Below the pieces are notes generated by a model. It saw nothing but the letters and a program-made list of their open reading frames with translations. It made no database searches and was not told the DNA's origin. From NCBI RefSeq assembly GCF_011045835.1, contig NZ_CP047349.1, forward strand, positions 3,658,001-3,722,000: DNA of 64,000 nucleotides, given 5' to 3'. The translations under genes and the position numbers were made by a program. The DNA is from Proteus terrae subsp. cibarius. GTDB lineage: Bacteria; Pseudomonadota; Gammaproteobacteria; Enterobacterales; Enterobacteriaceae. This document shows, in pieces, positions 51,157-59,658 of this stretch (positions are counted from its first letter, which is position 1; the number at the start of each line of letters is the position of its first letter).

Positions 51157-51909
51157 ATGGACTTTACTGTTATTGCTGATAACTGGCAGTACTTACTCTT
51201 TGGTGCTTATCCTGACGGGCCTTTAGAAGGTGCAGCACTGACCATCTTTATCAGTATCATTGCTGGTATTGCATCAATTATTTTGGGTACATTAGGTGGC
51301 ATTGCTTTGGCTATGCTTAGGGGCGTCTGGGTTAACCTTTTTGCGGCTTTTTTAGGTTTTTTCCGTGCAATTCCCGTCATTATGTTGATATTTTGGGTCT
51401 ATTTTTTATTGCCTGTTATATTAGGGATGGAAATACCTGAAATCACCACGGTAATTTGTGCGTTAGCTTTAATTACATCGTCTTATATTGCGCATGGCGT
51501 TAAAGCCGGTATTTTGGCGATTGGAAAAGGGCAATGGCAAGCAGGGTTATCGCTAGGTTTTAATCGCTGGCAAGTGTTGTGGTATATCGTATTACCACAA
51601 GCATTACGCATGATGGTACCTTCGTTTATTAATCAGTGGATAGCCTTAATTAAAGATACTTCACTAGCTTATGTAGTGGGTGTGGGTGAGCTTTCTTTCT
51701 TAGCGACCCAAGTTAATAACCGCAGTATGGTTTATCCAATGGAAGTTTTTCTATTCGTTGCTTTTATCTATTTTATTCTCTGTTTTTCATTGGAAATTAT
51801 TGCCAATAGAGTGGCTAAATTATTCTCAACACAAAAAGAGAAACGCCCTTTTTGGCAAATGGTGTTGCCGATAAAAAAGAGACAATTTGTTGAGAAGAGT
51901 TTAGGTTAA
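51157..51909 (+). CDS. Amino-acid ABC transporter permease 2
   Basis: 250 residues, GltK-like permease with FRAIPVIMLIFWVYF and the EAA motif GQWQAGLSLGFNRWQVLWYIVLPQALRMMVPSFINQWIALIKDTSL. Last gene of the set. In gltIJKL-type operons the ATPase follows here; instead a terminator comes 3 bp after the stop and then yefM-yoeB. Confidence 0.93.
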   Translation: MDFTVIADNWQYLLFGAYPDGPLEGAALTIFISIIAGIASIILGTLGGIALAMLRGVWVNLFAAFLGFFRAIPVIMLIFWVYFLLPVILGMEIPEITTVICALALITSSYIAHGVKAGILAIGKGQWQAGLSLGFNRWQVLWYIVLPQALRMMVPSFINQWIALIKDTSLAYVVGVGELSFLATQVNNRSMVYPMEVFLFVAFIYFILCFSLEIIANRVAKLFSTQKEKRPFWQMVLPIKKRQFVEKSLG

Positions 51910-51912
51910 TGC

Positions 51913-51946
51913 AAAGAAGGCTAAAAATATTTGGCCTTCTTTAAAT
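51913..51946 (+). terminator. Terminator after the permease genes
   Basis: AAAGAAGGC (51913-51921) and GCCTTCTTT (51934-51942) form a 9-bp stem directly after the permease stop. The downstream tract is AAATAA-rich, so strength is uncertain. Confidence 0.65.
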
Positions 51947-52096
51947 AATAGAAAAAAGTAAAATTACCAATATAATTAGTGTGTTGGCTTTAATTATTAT
52001 TTGCTAGACAAAACTAAATACCTATCATCATGCCTTACTAAATAATCTCCACACACCCATCAAGTACTTACTTCTGTACTTAAATACCAAATCGTG

Positions 52097-52102
52097 TATA
52101 AT
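52097..52102 (+). promoter_or_regulatory. -10 element of yefM-yoeB
   Basis: A perfect TATAAT lies 36 bp before the yefM ATG. The -35 is weak, as expected of an autorepressed toxin-antitoxin promoter. A TGTAC half-site (52075-52079) lies upstream, resembling the TGTACA core of the E. coli yefM operator. Confidence 0.6.
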
Positions 52103-52137
52103 TCGACCAAAGTAGATATAACTCTCTGGATAACAAG

Positions 52138-52389
52138 ATGAAAACGATAAATTATACAGAAGCAAGACAAAACTTAACTTCAATTATGAATGAAACAATT
52201 GATGATAGAGTACCCATCATGATCACAAGGCAAAAGGGTATTCCATGTGTTCTTTTATCTCTTGATGAATACCAAGCACTAGAAGAAACTGCCTATCTGT
52301 TACGATCTCCAGCGAATGCGCGCCATTTGCTCGATTCTATTGATGAACTGAACCAAGGTAAAGGTATAGAAAAGGATATAACGGAATGA
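52138..52389 (+). CDS. yefM: Antitoxin YefM
   Basis: 83 residues, the length of E. coli YefM. The N-terminal DNA-binding half is [71 protein letters not shown], and the C-terminal tail binds YoeB. It represses its own operon and neutralises the toxin. ATGA overlap with yoeB. Confidence 0.97.
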   Translation: MKTINYTEARQNLTSIMNETIDDRVPIMITRQKGIPCVLLSLDEYQALEETAYLLRSPANARHLLDSIDELNQGKGIEKDITE

Positions 52390-52640
52390 AATTAATTTTT
52401 TCTGAGCAATCATGGAGTGATTATCTTTATTGGCAACAAATAGACAAGAAAATAATTAAACGCATTAACGAACTCATAAAAGATATTAAAAGAACACCGT
52501 TTAGCGGAATAGGTAAACCAGAGCCCTTGAAACATAATTTAGCAGGTTTTTGGTCAAGACGGATCACTGATGAACATCGCCTTATCTACCGTATTACTGA
52601 TTCCGCTATAGAAATTGCATCATGTCGATACCACTATTAG
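52386..52640 (+). CDS. yoeB: mRNA-interferase toxin YoeB
   Basis: 84 residues, the E. coli length. Catalytic residues are all present at the E. coli numbers: Glu46 (GKPEPL), Arg65 (DEHRLIY), His83 and Tyr84 (CRYHY end). It cleaves mRNA in the ribosomal A site. The toxin therefore appears intact. It follows the transporter permeases and precedes adeP. Confidence 0.97.
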   Translation: MKLIFSEQSWSDYLYWQQIDKKIIKRINELIKDIKRTPFSGIGKPEPLKHNLAGFWSRRITDEHRLIYRITDSAIEIASCRYHY

Positions 52641-52710
52641 CCTCCTTACATTTATCCAGTTTAACTCTTAAAGGATCTCAAAGTATTTTTAAGCTTTAGA
52701 TTTTCCCTCT

Positions 52711-52726
52711 ACGCAATCGATTACTT
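52711..52726 (+). promoter_or_regulatory. PurR box upstream of adeP
   Basis: ACGCAATCGATTACTT fits the PurR consensus ANGCAANCGNTTNCNT at all fixed positions and lies 70 bp before the adeP ATG. Together with the xanP site it suggests joint purine control of two permeases in this window. Confidence 0.75.
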
Positions 52727-52796
52727 TTTTAGGTGCAGTTATTGTTTTATTTGTGTAGGATAAAGCGAAAAACATTTTTTTTGGGATCTTTTGTCT

Positions 52797-54155
52797 ATGA
52801 GCATGTCATCACCAAATTCTGGATCACAGGGTTTGCTCCAACGCCTGTTTAAGCTACAAGAACACGGCACAAACGCTCGCACCGAACTGATTGCGGGTAT
52901 CACGACTTTCTTAACGATGGTTTATATTATCTTCGTTAACCCTCAAATTCTTGCTGCTGCCAATATGGATATCAAAGCCGTCTTCGTGACGACCTGCTTA
53001 ATTGCAGCTTTCGGCAGTATTTTAATGGGATTAGTAGCAAATTTACCTATTGCTGTTGCGCCTGCGATGGGCTTAAACGCATTCTTTGCCTTCGTAGTCG
53101 TTGGTGCTATGGGTTACTCATGGGAAGTCGCTATGGGGGCGATTTTTTGGGGTGCAGTAGGGCTATTTTTGCTGACTCTCTTTCGTATTCGCTACTGGAT
53201 AATTGCCCATATTCCACTGAGTTTACGTGTTGGTATTACTAGCGGTATCGGTCTTTTTATCGCCATGATGGGCTTAAAAAACTCCGGTATTATTATTCCT
53301 AACAACGATACCATCGTTACTATCGGTAATTTTGCTTCTCATAACGTATTATTAGGTGCATTAGGCTTTTTTATTATCGCTATTCTTGCTGCTCGTAATA
53401 TTCATGCCGCAATTCTTATCTCAATTGTTATCACCACTGTAATTGGTCTTCTTTTAGGTGATGTTCAATATCAAGGTATCTTCGCTGTTCCTCCTTCTAT
53501 CACAACCGTTGTTGGTAAAGTTGATATTATGGGCGCCTTAGATATCGGTCTTTCTGGCGTGATCTTTGCTTTTATGTTGGTTAACCTATTTGACTCTTCA
53601 GGCACATTAATTGGTGTCACTGATAAAGCAGGTTTAACTGATGACAAAGGCAAGTTTCCACGAATGAAACAAGCGTTATATGTTGATAGCTTAAGTTCTG
53701 TTGCAGGCTCTGCAATGGGTACATCGTCTGTAACTGCCTTTATCGAAAGTACTTCGGGGGTTTCTGTTGGTGGTCGTACAGGTTTAACTGCCGTTGTTGT
53801 GGGTATTCTTTTCTTACTCGCTATCTTCTTGTCACCACTAGCAGGTATGGTGCCAAGCTATGCAACGGCAGGGGCACTGATTTATGTGGGTGTATTAATG
53901 ACATCCAGCCTTACACGCGTGAAGTGGGATGATTTAACAGAATCCGTTCCTGCTTTTATCACCGCGGTCATGATGCCATTTAGCTTTTCCATCACAGAAG
54001 GTATCGCACTAGGCTTTATTGCTTACTGTGTTATGAAAGTGGGTACTTTCCGCTGGAAAGAAATTAATCTCTGTGTTGTGATTGTTTCACTGCTATTTAT
54101 TTTAAAAATATTACTCATTGATACTCATGTGATTGATTTGAATTCTTTATTCTAA
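52797..54155 (+). CDS. adeP: Adenine permease AdeP (PurP)
   Basis: Proton-coupled high-affinity adenine uptake, AzgA-like NCS2 subfamily. About 452 residues from the ATG at 52797 (an ATG two codons on is also possible; E. coli is 445). Signatures: ITTFLTMVYIIFVNPQIL, VAPAMGLNAFFAFVVV, VNLFDSSGTLIGVTDKAGL, SSVTAFIESTSGVSVGGRTGLTAVV and SVPAFITAVMMPFSFSITEGIALGFI. It matches E. coli AdeP better than hypoxanthine permeases GhxP/GhxQ as I remember them. Confidence 0.9.
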   Translation: MSMSSPNSGSQGLLQRLFKLQEHGTNARTELIAGITTFLTMVYIIFVNPQILAAANMDIKAVFVTTCLIAAFGSILMGLVANLPIAVAPAMGLNAFFAFVVVGAMGYSWEVAMGAIFWGAVGLFLLTLFRIRYWIIAHIPLSLRVGITSGIGLFIAMMGLKNSGIIIPNNDTIVTIGNFASHNVLLGALGFFIIAILAARNIHAAILISIVITTVIGLLLGDVQYQGIFAVPPSITTVVGKVDIMGALDIGLSGVIFAFMLVNLFDSSGTLIGVTDKAGLTDDKGKFPRMKQALYVDSLSSVAGSAMGTSSVTAFIESTSGVSVGGRTGLTAVVVGILFLLAIFLSPLAGMVPSYATAGALIYVGVLMTSSLTRVKWDDLTESVPAFITAVMMPFSFSITEGIALGFIAYCVMKVGTFRWKEINLCVVIVSLLFILKILLIDTHVIDLNSLF

Positions 54156-54188
54156 TATTCAATAAATTAAGATCATCATGATACAGAC

Positions 54189-54217
54189 AAAACGGCACCA
54201 ATAACGTGCCGTTTTTT
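54189..54217 (+). terminator. adeP terminator
   Basis: AAAACGGCAC and GTGCCGTTTT form a 10-bp perfect stem with a 7-nt loop and T run, 33 bp past the adeP stop and just before the ydhR ribosome site. Confidence 0.92.
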
Positions 54218-54235
54218 ATAAGAAAAGAGGTGATT

Positions 54236-54547
54236 ATGCACGTACTTTTACAAGTAGATTTCCCTTATCATGGTCCTTTCGGTGATGAAATGACACAAGC
54301 TATGGATGCATTATCTGCATCAATCAATCAAGAGCCTGGCTTTATTTGGAAAATTTGGACTGAAAATAAAGAAACCCAAAAAGCAGGTGGGATTTATCTT
54401 TTTGATTCAAAAGAAAATGCTCAAGCTTATTTAGAGAAACACAGCGCTCGGTTAAAATCGTTTGGTATTCCAGAAGTACGTGGTGATATTTTTGCAGTAA
54501 ACCAAGCTTTAAGCTTAAAAAATCAAGCCTGTTTTTTGGCTAAGTAG
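54236..54547 (+). CDS. ydhR: YdhR-family putative monooxygenase
   Basis: 103 residues from the ATG at 54236, preceded by AGAGGTG (E. coli YdhR is 101). LLQVDFPYHGPFGDEMTQAMDALSASINQEPGFIWKIWTENKETQKAGGIYLFDSKENAQAYLEKHSARLKSFGI aligns with E. coli YdhR, a dimeric ferredoxin-like alpha/beta-barrel protein related to ActVA-type monooxygenases. No substrate is known. An earlier in-frame ATG at 54206 overlaps the adeP terminator. Confidence 0.93.
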   Translation: MHVLLQVDFPYHGPFGDEMTQAMDALSASINQEPGFIWKIWTENKETQKAGGIYLFDSKENAQAYLEKHSARLKSFGIPEVRGDIFAVNQALSLKNQACFLAK

Positions 54548-54553
54548 CTAAAA

Positions 54554-54585
54554 GCACAAGTGTTATATGCCACTTGTGCCTTTCT
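54554..54585. terminator. Bidirectional terminator, ydhR / acetyltransferase
   Basis: GCACAAGTG (54554-54562) and CACTTGTGC (54571-54579) form a perfect stem between convergent genes, with a T-rich tail on the plus strand and AAAGC..TTTAGC on the minus. Confidence 0.8.
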
Positions 54586-54596
54586 ATTTTCTGCAA

Positions 54597-55145
54597 TTAC
54601 TCTGCTTTTGTGGGCAACAGCAAACCAAAAACAATAGAATCAGAAACTTCATCACCGACTATCCAGCGCTGTTTTAAATACCCTTCTTGCTCAAAACCTA
54701 ATTTCGCTAACAACGCAGCAGATGCTTTATTATCAGGGTGGATATCCGCTTCTAAACGACGAACAGATAGATGTGTTTGAAGATACGTGATAAACGCAAC
54801 CATCGCTTCTTTCATAACACCTTTGCCTTGATAAGCTGTATCAAGGCAATATCCAATTTCACCACGTCGTGAATTTGGGTAATGATTAAAGAAAACACAC
54901 ATGCCCATCAGTGCATTTGTTGCTTTATCTATCACCGCTAAGCGCAGATACTCTTTTCTTTCCATATGCGTGATATCTTGAATAATATCTTCTTGCGCTT
55001 CTCGCAGTGACTGCCAAGGAAGATGGCTCCAATAACGCGTCACTTCAGCTGAACTCATGATCTTAAACCAATCTTCAGCATCCCCCATTTCAAAAGGACG
55101 CAATCTTAATCTTTCTGTTTCAACCTGAATATCAGCATAACGCAT
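54597..55145 (-). CDS. GNAT acetyltransferase (RimJ/RimL type)
   Basis: 182 residues, Acetyltransf_3 type: ETERLRLRPFEMGDAEDWFKIMSSAEVTRYW at the start, GEIGYCLDTAYQGKGVMKEAMVAFITYL as the acetyl-CoA motif, and ADIHPDNKASAALLAKLGFEQEGYLKQRW near the end. It may acetylate a protein N-terminus or a small molecule; the acceptor is unknown. It starts 2 bp after the stop of the glycosyltransferase gene, so the two form one operon. Confidence 0.9.
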   Translation of the reverse strand: MRYADIQVETERLRLRPFEMGDAEDWFKIMSSAEVTRYWSHLPWQSLREAQEDIIQDITHMERKEYLRLAVIDKATNALMGMCVFFNHYPNSRRGEIGYCLDTAYQGKGVMKEAMVAFITYLQTHLSVRRLEADIHPDNKASAALLAKLGFEQEGYLKQRWIVGDEVSDSIVFGLLLPTKAE

Positions 55146-55147
55146 CT

Positions 55148-56620
55148 CTACTTTTCCTTATGTGTTTTTGGGGCCACAAAAGCAATACAAACAGGCTCAG
55201 CAATAGCATCGGGTTCAGCACGAAACATGATCTCTTGAGTATCGGCTATTTTTAAACTCGGCCAGTGCTTTAAGCCTTCATCAAAATGGGCTTTTTCACA
55301 GTAATAGCCAACTTTACCCACCAATACGACACCTTTTTCCTCTAATTGTTGGAGCGTAATATGTCGATTATAAATATTCGGAGGCTGCACATTTTCTTCT
55401 AATATCCAAGGCTGTGAAGATAGAGGCCTATCTTTACCATAAAAAGTGACCCATTCATGCATATATTCCCCCCCAACATACGCTAACGGTGTGTGATAAT
55501 GCTGATGCCAAGCTTGTTCAACATTTTGCACAAAGGTTTTTATACCGATAAATTTTTGACCTGCATTACGCACATTAGCGGCTTGAACAACGGTATAACC
55601 AGAAACAACTAACATACCAAAAACACCTAAACCATACAGCGCACCACGCAATGAACGTTTGGGCATGACACTAATTGAGCCCACAAAAAGTGCAGTCGCA
55701 ATTGACATAAAAGGTTGCAACCACTCAGTGATACGCCCCCCTTCATGAAAACTAAACCAAATAAAAATAATCGTTAATGGAAACAGAAAAATAAAATTGA
55801 GTAATTGGCTATCTTTAGAAGCAGACCAACTTACACGTCCACCATAAAAACGTAAAATCCCCCACATTAAAATCACAGGGTAAAAAACAGTCAGTGCAGC
55901 ACGCGTCGTACGCAAATTAAAACGGCTCTCTATTTGAGAATCGACCCATTTAAACGCCGCAAAATCGGTTTGCCATAACCAAATAAAGTTGGGAATAACA
56001 AAAGCAAACCAAATAGCCAATGCTAAATAGAAATAAGGTGAACAATAACTTGCTCGAACTTTAGGCACAAAAAGGCTTGATAAAAATACAGAACCAATAA
56101 AAGCTAATGATGAATATTTCCCCATTGTGGCAATACCCATCGTAATCGCAAAACCAATCCAATATTTTTGATTATCATTAATAGCACAAAGGAAAAAATA
56201 GAACGCCCATGCCCAACAACCAACTAGAATATAGTTATCGTTATAAGGGATAATATCAAAGTTGATAACACCAGATAAATTAAGCGCCAACATAGCAAAC
56301 CAAGCTAAGTTAGTATTTTGCGTCAATTTATAAGCTAAGTTCCAAACCCCTAATAATCCAATAGCAATGATAATAAAGTGGATAAAATACCAATAAAAGC
56401 TAAAATCGATACCGCCGTAAATAGCAGGTGTCATTATAAAGCCAACAAACCAAGGATTTTTAGGGGAACCCCACCCTCCGTTAGTGCCCCAATTGACAGC
56501 CTCTACGGCATCATAAGGCACAGTAGGGTCAAAGAGATAACTCACTAAGATCCAAAGTGCTGCATAACCAATAACCCACCAATATACTGGTTTACGTAAT
56601 TGTGTAGATGATAATGTCAT
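55148..56620 (-). CDS. GT39/PMT-type membrane glycosyltransferase
   Basis: 490 residues with about ten membrane segments and a soluble C-terminal domain from about residue 365. The first periplasmic loop carries acidic residues (VPYDAVEAVNWG, Asp37 and Glu40) where PMT_2/ArnT-type GT-C enzymes have their catalytic Asp/Glu. NDNYILVGCWAWAFYF and GKYSSLAF are also family-like. Such enzymes move a sugar from a polyprenyl-phosphate donor to lipid A, glycan or protein outside the inner membrane. The acceptor is unknown. It is not ArnT itself: it is shorter and lacks arn neighbours. Operon with the acetyltransferase. Confidence 0.82.
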   Translation of the reverse strand: MTLSSTQLRKPVYWWVIGYAALWILVSYLFDPTVPYDAVEAVNWGTNGGWGSPKNPWFVGFIMTPAIYGGIDFSFYWYFIHFIIIAIGLLGVWNLAYKLTQNTNLAWFAMLALNLSGVINFDIIPYNDNYILVGCWAWAFYFFLCAINDNQKYWIGFAITMGIATMGKYSSLAFIGSVFLSSLFVPKVRASYCSPYFYLALAIWFAFVIPNFIWLWQTDFAAFKWVDSQIESRFNLRTTRAALTVFYPVILMWGILRFYGGRVSWSASKDSQLLNFIFLFPLTIIFIWFSFHEGGRITEWLQPFMSIATALFVGSISVMPKRSLRGALYGLGVFGMLVVSGYTVVQAANVRNAGQKFIGIKTFVQNVEQAWHQHYHTPLAYVGGEYMHEWVTFYGKDRPLSSQPWILEENVQPPNIYNRHITLQQLEEKGVVLVGKVGYYCEKAHFDEGLKHWPSLKIADTQEIMFRAEPDAIAEPVCIAFVAPKTHKEK

Positions 56621-56808
56621 AATAAATAGAAATTTAAGTTGATTAATTTAGTTTGGTCATTAATTGACGTCTCAACACAGTAAAGTATAGTGAAACGAAC
56701 CGCACATTGTACGTGAGCAAAAATTAAATTGTCTTAAATTTGCGCTTTTATTGAAAATTTGTTTCTGATAGATTGCGCAACCAAGAAGATCACTATCGAG
56801 TTACCATT

Positions 56809-57306
56809 ATGAATATGATTAAAAGAAAGCCCGCAGCTAAAGCACGTAAAAAATCACGTGAAGAGCTGAACGCGGAAGGACGTGAACGTAAACGTCAAAA
56901 GAAACACCGTGGCAATCCTGCCGGTAACCGTCAGCAGGAAGCGGAAAATAAACAGCAAGCTCAAAATACAGCACCGAAAGATCCACGTATTGGTAGCAAA
57001 AAACCGATCCCTCTGATTGTGGGCGATGCACCAAAAGTCGTGAAGAAAAAACCTGCGCCAGTTAAAGCTGAGCCAGTTCGTTTAACGCCTGAACAAGAAT
57101 TAGACCTGTTAGAAAACGACACACGTTTAGATGAATTACTGTCTCGTCTTGAAAACGGTGAAAAACTCAATGCAGAAGAACAGGCTTATACTGAGAAAAC
57201 CCTTGATCGTATTGACGAATTAATGGTTGAGCTAGGTATTGAGTTTGAAGATGATGACGATGAAGAAAAAACTGAAGACATCATGCAATTACTGAAAGGT
57301 AAATAA
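56809..57306 (+). CDS. yihI: Der GTPase-activating protein YihI
   Basis: Activates GTP hydrolysis by the 50S-assembly GTPase Der. 165 residues from the ATG at 56809 (E. coli 169). A Lys/Arg-rich N-terminus ([25 protein letters not shown]), [14 protein letters not shown], then the helical acidic half [52 protein letters not shown] and an Asp/Glu tail are all E. coli-like. In E. coli it adjoins hemN; here it is 20 kb away. Confidence 0.95.
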   Translation: MNMIKRKPAAKARKKSREELNAEGRERKRQKKHRGNPAGNRQQEAENKQQAQNTAPKDPRIGSKKPIPLIVGDAPKVVKKKPAPVKAEPVRLTPEQELDLLENDTRLDELLSRLENGEKLNAEEQAYTEKTLDRIDELMVELGIEFEDDDDEEKTEDIMQLLKGK

Positions 57307-57344
57307 TCAAAAGGCTAATCATTCGCCTTAATTACCTTACATCT

Positions 57345-57382
57345 AACGGATATCAATAACTTATTGATATCCGTTATTTTTT
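57345..57382 (+). terminator. yihI terminator
   Basis: AACGGATATCAATAA and its complement (57345-57359, 57361-57375) make a 15-bp inverted repeat followed by ATTTTTT. Confidence 0.9.
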
Positions 57383-57531
57383 ATAAGACACTCGCTTTTT
57401 TATTTTTCATTAATCCTCACTATTAACAATAGATCAATTAACTACCCCAAGCTCAGATAACTCCATCTATTCCTCTCTTGTTATCCCTGATATTCTATTT
57501 TTCTATCTTTAATATACGAGTGATAAAAAAT

Positions 57532-58977
57532 ATGGATAACAGACAGCAGTACTTAGATATCGCAGCCGGGCAAGGAGAAAAAGTGCCCTCTCGTATAGTG
57601 GCTTTCCCTGCACAGCCACTAAACTATGCGCTTATTGAACAACGCCTAGAAGAGCAAACCGATTACACTGATGGTGAGATAAATTATCTAAGTGAAAATA
57701 TTGACGACGGTTTTTTCTATCGCTGCCAACATGGTGATGACGAGTTACATTTTTTCGTCTGTCTTTACCCTCGTGATGAAGATTACGAAATACGTCCAAT
57801 GTATTCGACTGACGAACTCACACCACAACTACTCGCACATGCAAATGCGACAACTCAAGATTTATTATTAGAAACACTCTTTACTGAAGCCTTGCATCCT
57901 TTGGCAAGTTATCGCCATCAACTGAACTTTCTCAATATCATCGCACCTGAAATGGTCTTAGCATTAGATGAATCAGCGGCAGGTAAGGCATTAACGCCTG
58001 AGTGGATACGCTTTCAATTAGAGACCCCAGATCTCTATCCCGAAGTAGAAAGCTTATATGTTATTCATGCTGTCTATGACACAGAAAATGAACCACCGAC
58101 TATGTTCTGGTTCCACACTCATGGATTAGCACGCTGCGGCTTAACCGAAGTCGATTTAGTTATTCCCAGTATGCTTGAGTCTTACTATGGTATTCCTGAT
58201 CTCTTCCGTTGCTTTGTTAACAACAGTATTAATCATCGTCAAATCGAATTTGGTGAACCGATGCTTTGTGGTCAAACATCATCAGGCTTGGAGTATCTTG
58301 TCGCATTACCTTTTGAAGAAGGTATTCGCCATGTTAATCAATCAACACCACTTGAAAACCTTAGACCTTTAGAAGAGATGCGTTATGACACGGAAGGCGC
58401 ACCAAATGGTATTTTCTTGGGTGATTTAGCTGATCGTGATGAATATCATCAACATCCTTCTTCTATGCTCTTTAGAACCAATGAAGAAAACCCTGTTTTA
58501 GAAACCTTCTTTAGAGGTTATGAAGAACAACAAGCGATGATGCTACTGCGCAGTAATGAAGAAACCTACGAGATGTCTGAAAAAGCCAAGCGACGCTGGG
58601 AATACTTCGTTTCTATGTTTGATAACTACAATCAACCGCCTGTTGAGAAAAAAAGTGGTTTTCTCTCTAAGTTATTAGGAAAAGACAAACCTGAAGAGAC
58701 CGAAAACCCTTGGCAGTTTATGATCAAGTTCGGCATTCCTTATGGTGAAGGGGAAGAAAAAGAGCTAGAGCATATGTGGTTTGTACCACAGTCTAGAGAT
58801 GGAGACACGATTTATGCAAAATTACTCAACGTGCCATTTTATGTTGAGGATATGCAAGAAGGTAAAACCTATCCTATCAACACTACACTAATAACAGATT
58901 GGGTCGTTTCATACGAAGCTGATAGCTATACCCCTAACAATATTTACCAACTTTTTAGCCACCAGCAAACCCACTAA
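57532..58977 (+). CDS. DUF4026/DUF2314 protein
   Basis: 481 residues from the ATG at 57532 (MDNRQQYLDIAAGQ); the upstream extension is hydrophobic, lacks a ribosome site and looks untranslated. The N-terminal ~370 residues read as DUF4026 (TEALHPLASYRHQLNFL, MFWFHTHGLARCGLTEVDLVIPSM). The last ~100 (PWQFMIKFGIPYGEGEEKELEHMWFVP, ITDWVVSYEAD) read as DUF2314, the domain of E. coli YegJ. No signal peptide, soluble, acidic. Function is unknown. It stands alone between yihI and the feo promoter region, with no partner gene. Confidence 0.8.
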   Translation: MDNRQQYLDIAAGQGEKVPSRIVAFPAQPLNYALIEQRLEEQTDYTDGEINYLSENIDDGFFYRCQHGDDELHFFVCLYPRDEDYEIRPMYSTDELTPQLLAHANATTQDLLLETLFTEALHPLASYRHQLNFLNIIAPEMVLALDESAAGKALTPEWIRFQLETPDLYPEVESLYVIHAVYDTENEPPTMFWFHTHGLARCGLTEVDLVIPSMLESYYGIPDLFRCFVNNSINHRQIEFGEPMLCGQTSSGLEYLVALPFEEGIRHVNQSTPLENLRPLEEMRYDTEGAPNGIFLGDLADRDEYHQHPSSMLFRTNEENPVLETFFRGYEEQQAMMLLRSNEETYEMSEKAKRRWEYFVSMFDNYNQPPVEKKSGFLSKLLGKDKPEETENPWQFMIKFGIPYGEGEEKELEHMWFVPQSRDGDTIYAKLLNVPFYVEDMQEGKTYPINTTLITDWVVSYEADSYTPNNIYQLFSHQQTH

Positions 58978-59187
58978 TTAGCGGGTATTCACCATGACAA
59001 CGTGAGCTTTTTACTTAAGCTCGCGTTCTTCATATTCTTGAAATCTACTTTTATATTATCATCCGTTAACATTATTAATTGATTGTTATTTTGTTGCTAC
59101 ATAAGCATTTCAACTTTTCACATTCTGTTTTTGTCCAGTAACAGATAAAATAAACAGTCTAATTTCATCTCAATATCTTTTCTCAGA
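58978..59187. other. Region between the DUF4026 gene and the feo regulatory region
   Basis: 210 bp, AT-rich. GTGAGCTTTTTACTTAAGCTCGC near 59001-59026 contains GAGCTT/AAGCTC, a possible terminator for the DUF4026 gene. Nothing else was seen. Confidence 0.45.
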
Positions 59188-59201
59188 TTGATTTAAATCA
59201 A
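59188..59201 (+). promoter_or_regulatory. FNR site upstream of feoA
   Basis: TTGATTTAAATCAA is a perfect match to the FNR dyad TTGAT-N4-ATCAA. A TAAATT -10-like element at 59225-59230 would put the start near 59236, with the FNR site centred close to -41.5, the class II activation position. Confidence 0.88.
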
Positions 59202-59242
59202 GTGCAGATAAGCTCAGACTAGGCTAAATTATACCCAATAAA

Positions 59243-59261
59243 GATAATTATAATTCTCATT
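59243..59261 (+). promoter_or_regulatory. Fur box upstream of feoA
   Basis: GATAATTATAATTCTCATT matches the 19-bp Fur box GATAATGATAATCATTATC at 14 of 19 positions. It lies just downstream of the inferred start, where binding would block transcription in iron-replete cells. Confidence 0.75.
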
Positions 59262-59373
59262 AGCATTAAAAATATTTATTATAATTAATCTGACCATGAC
59301 GGTATGAACCTCATACGTGTAAATAACTATCAGTATCATTATTTTTTGTATCAATATTCGTGGAAGGACGATT

Positions 59374-59610
59374 ATGTCTCTGATCCCAAATCACAGTTAT
59401 AAAATCTTGAGCTACTCACCTCAGATTAGCCCGGCATACAGACAGAAACTATTATCTTTAGGTATGTTACCCGGCGCTGTGTTTAACGTTATCCGTATCG
59501 CACCACTGGGTGATCCTATTCAAATAGAAACGCACCGAGTATCCCTAATTTTGAGAAAAAAAGATCTCGCACTCATTAACCTTAGCGAAGTGGTTCATAA
59601 CGAAAAATAA
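59374..59610 (+). CDS. feoA: Ferrous iron transport protein FeoA
   Basis: Small cytoplasmic SH3-like accessory protein, 78 residues (E. coli 75). Starts [77 protein letters not shown] precedes the ATG. First gene of feoABC, 48 bp before feoB. Confidence 0.96.
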   Translation: MSLIPNHSYKILSYSPQISPAYRQKLLSLGMLPGAVFNVIRIAPLGDPIQIETHRVSLILRKKDLALINLSEVVHNEK

Positions 59611-59658
59611 TCGTTATTTCTCATTCAACCAGGCAAGACAACTATTGGCATCACTATT

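Noticed and set aside
55148..56620. Identification of the membrane glycosyltransferase as ArnT
   Set aside because: It is about 60 residues shorter than ArnT, lacks close ArnT motifs and has no arn genes nearby; only the broader PMT/GT39 family is supported.
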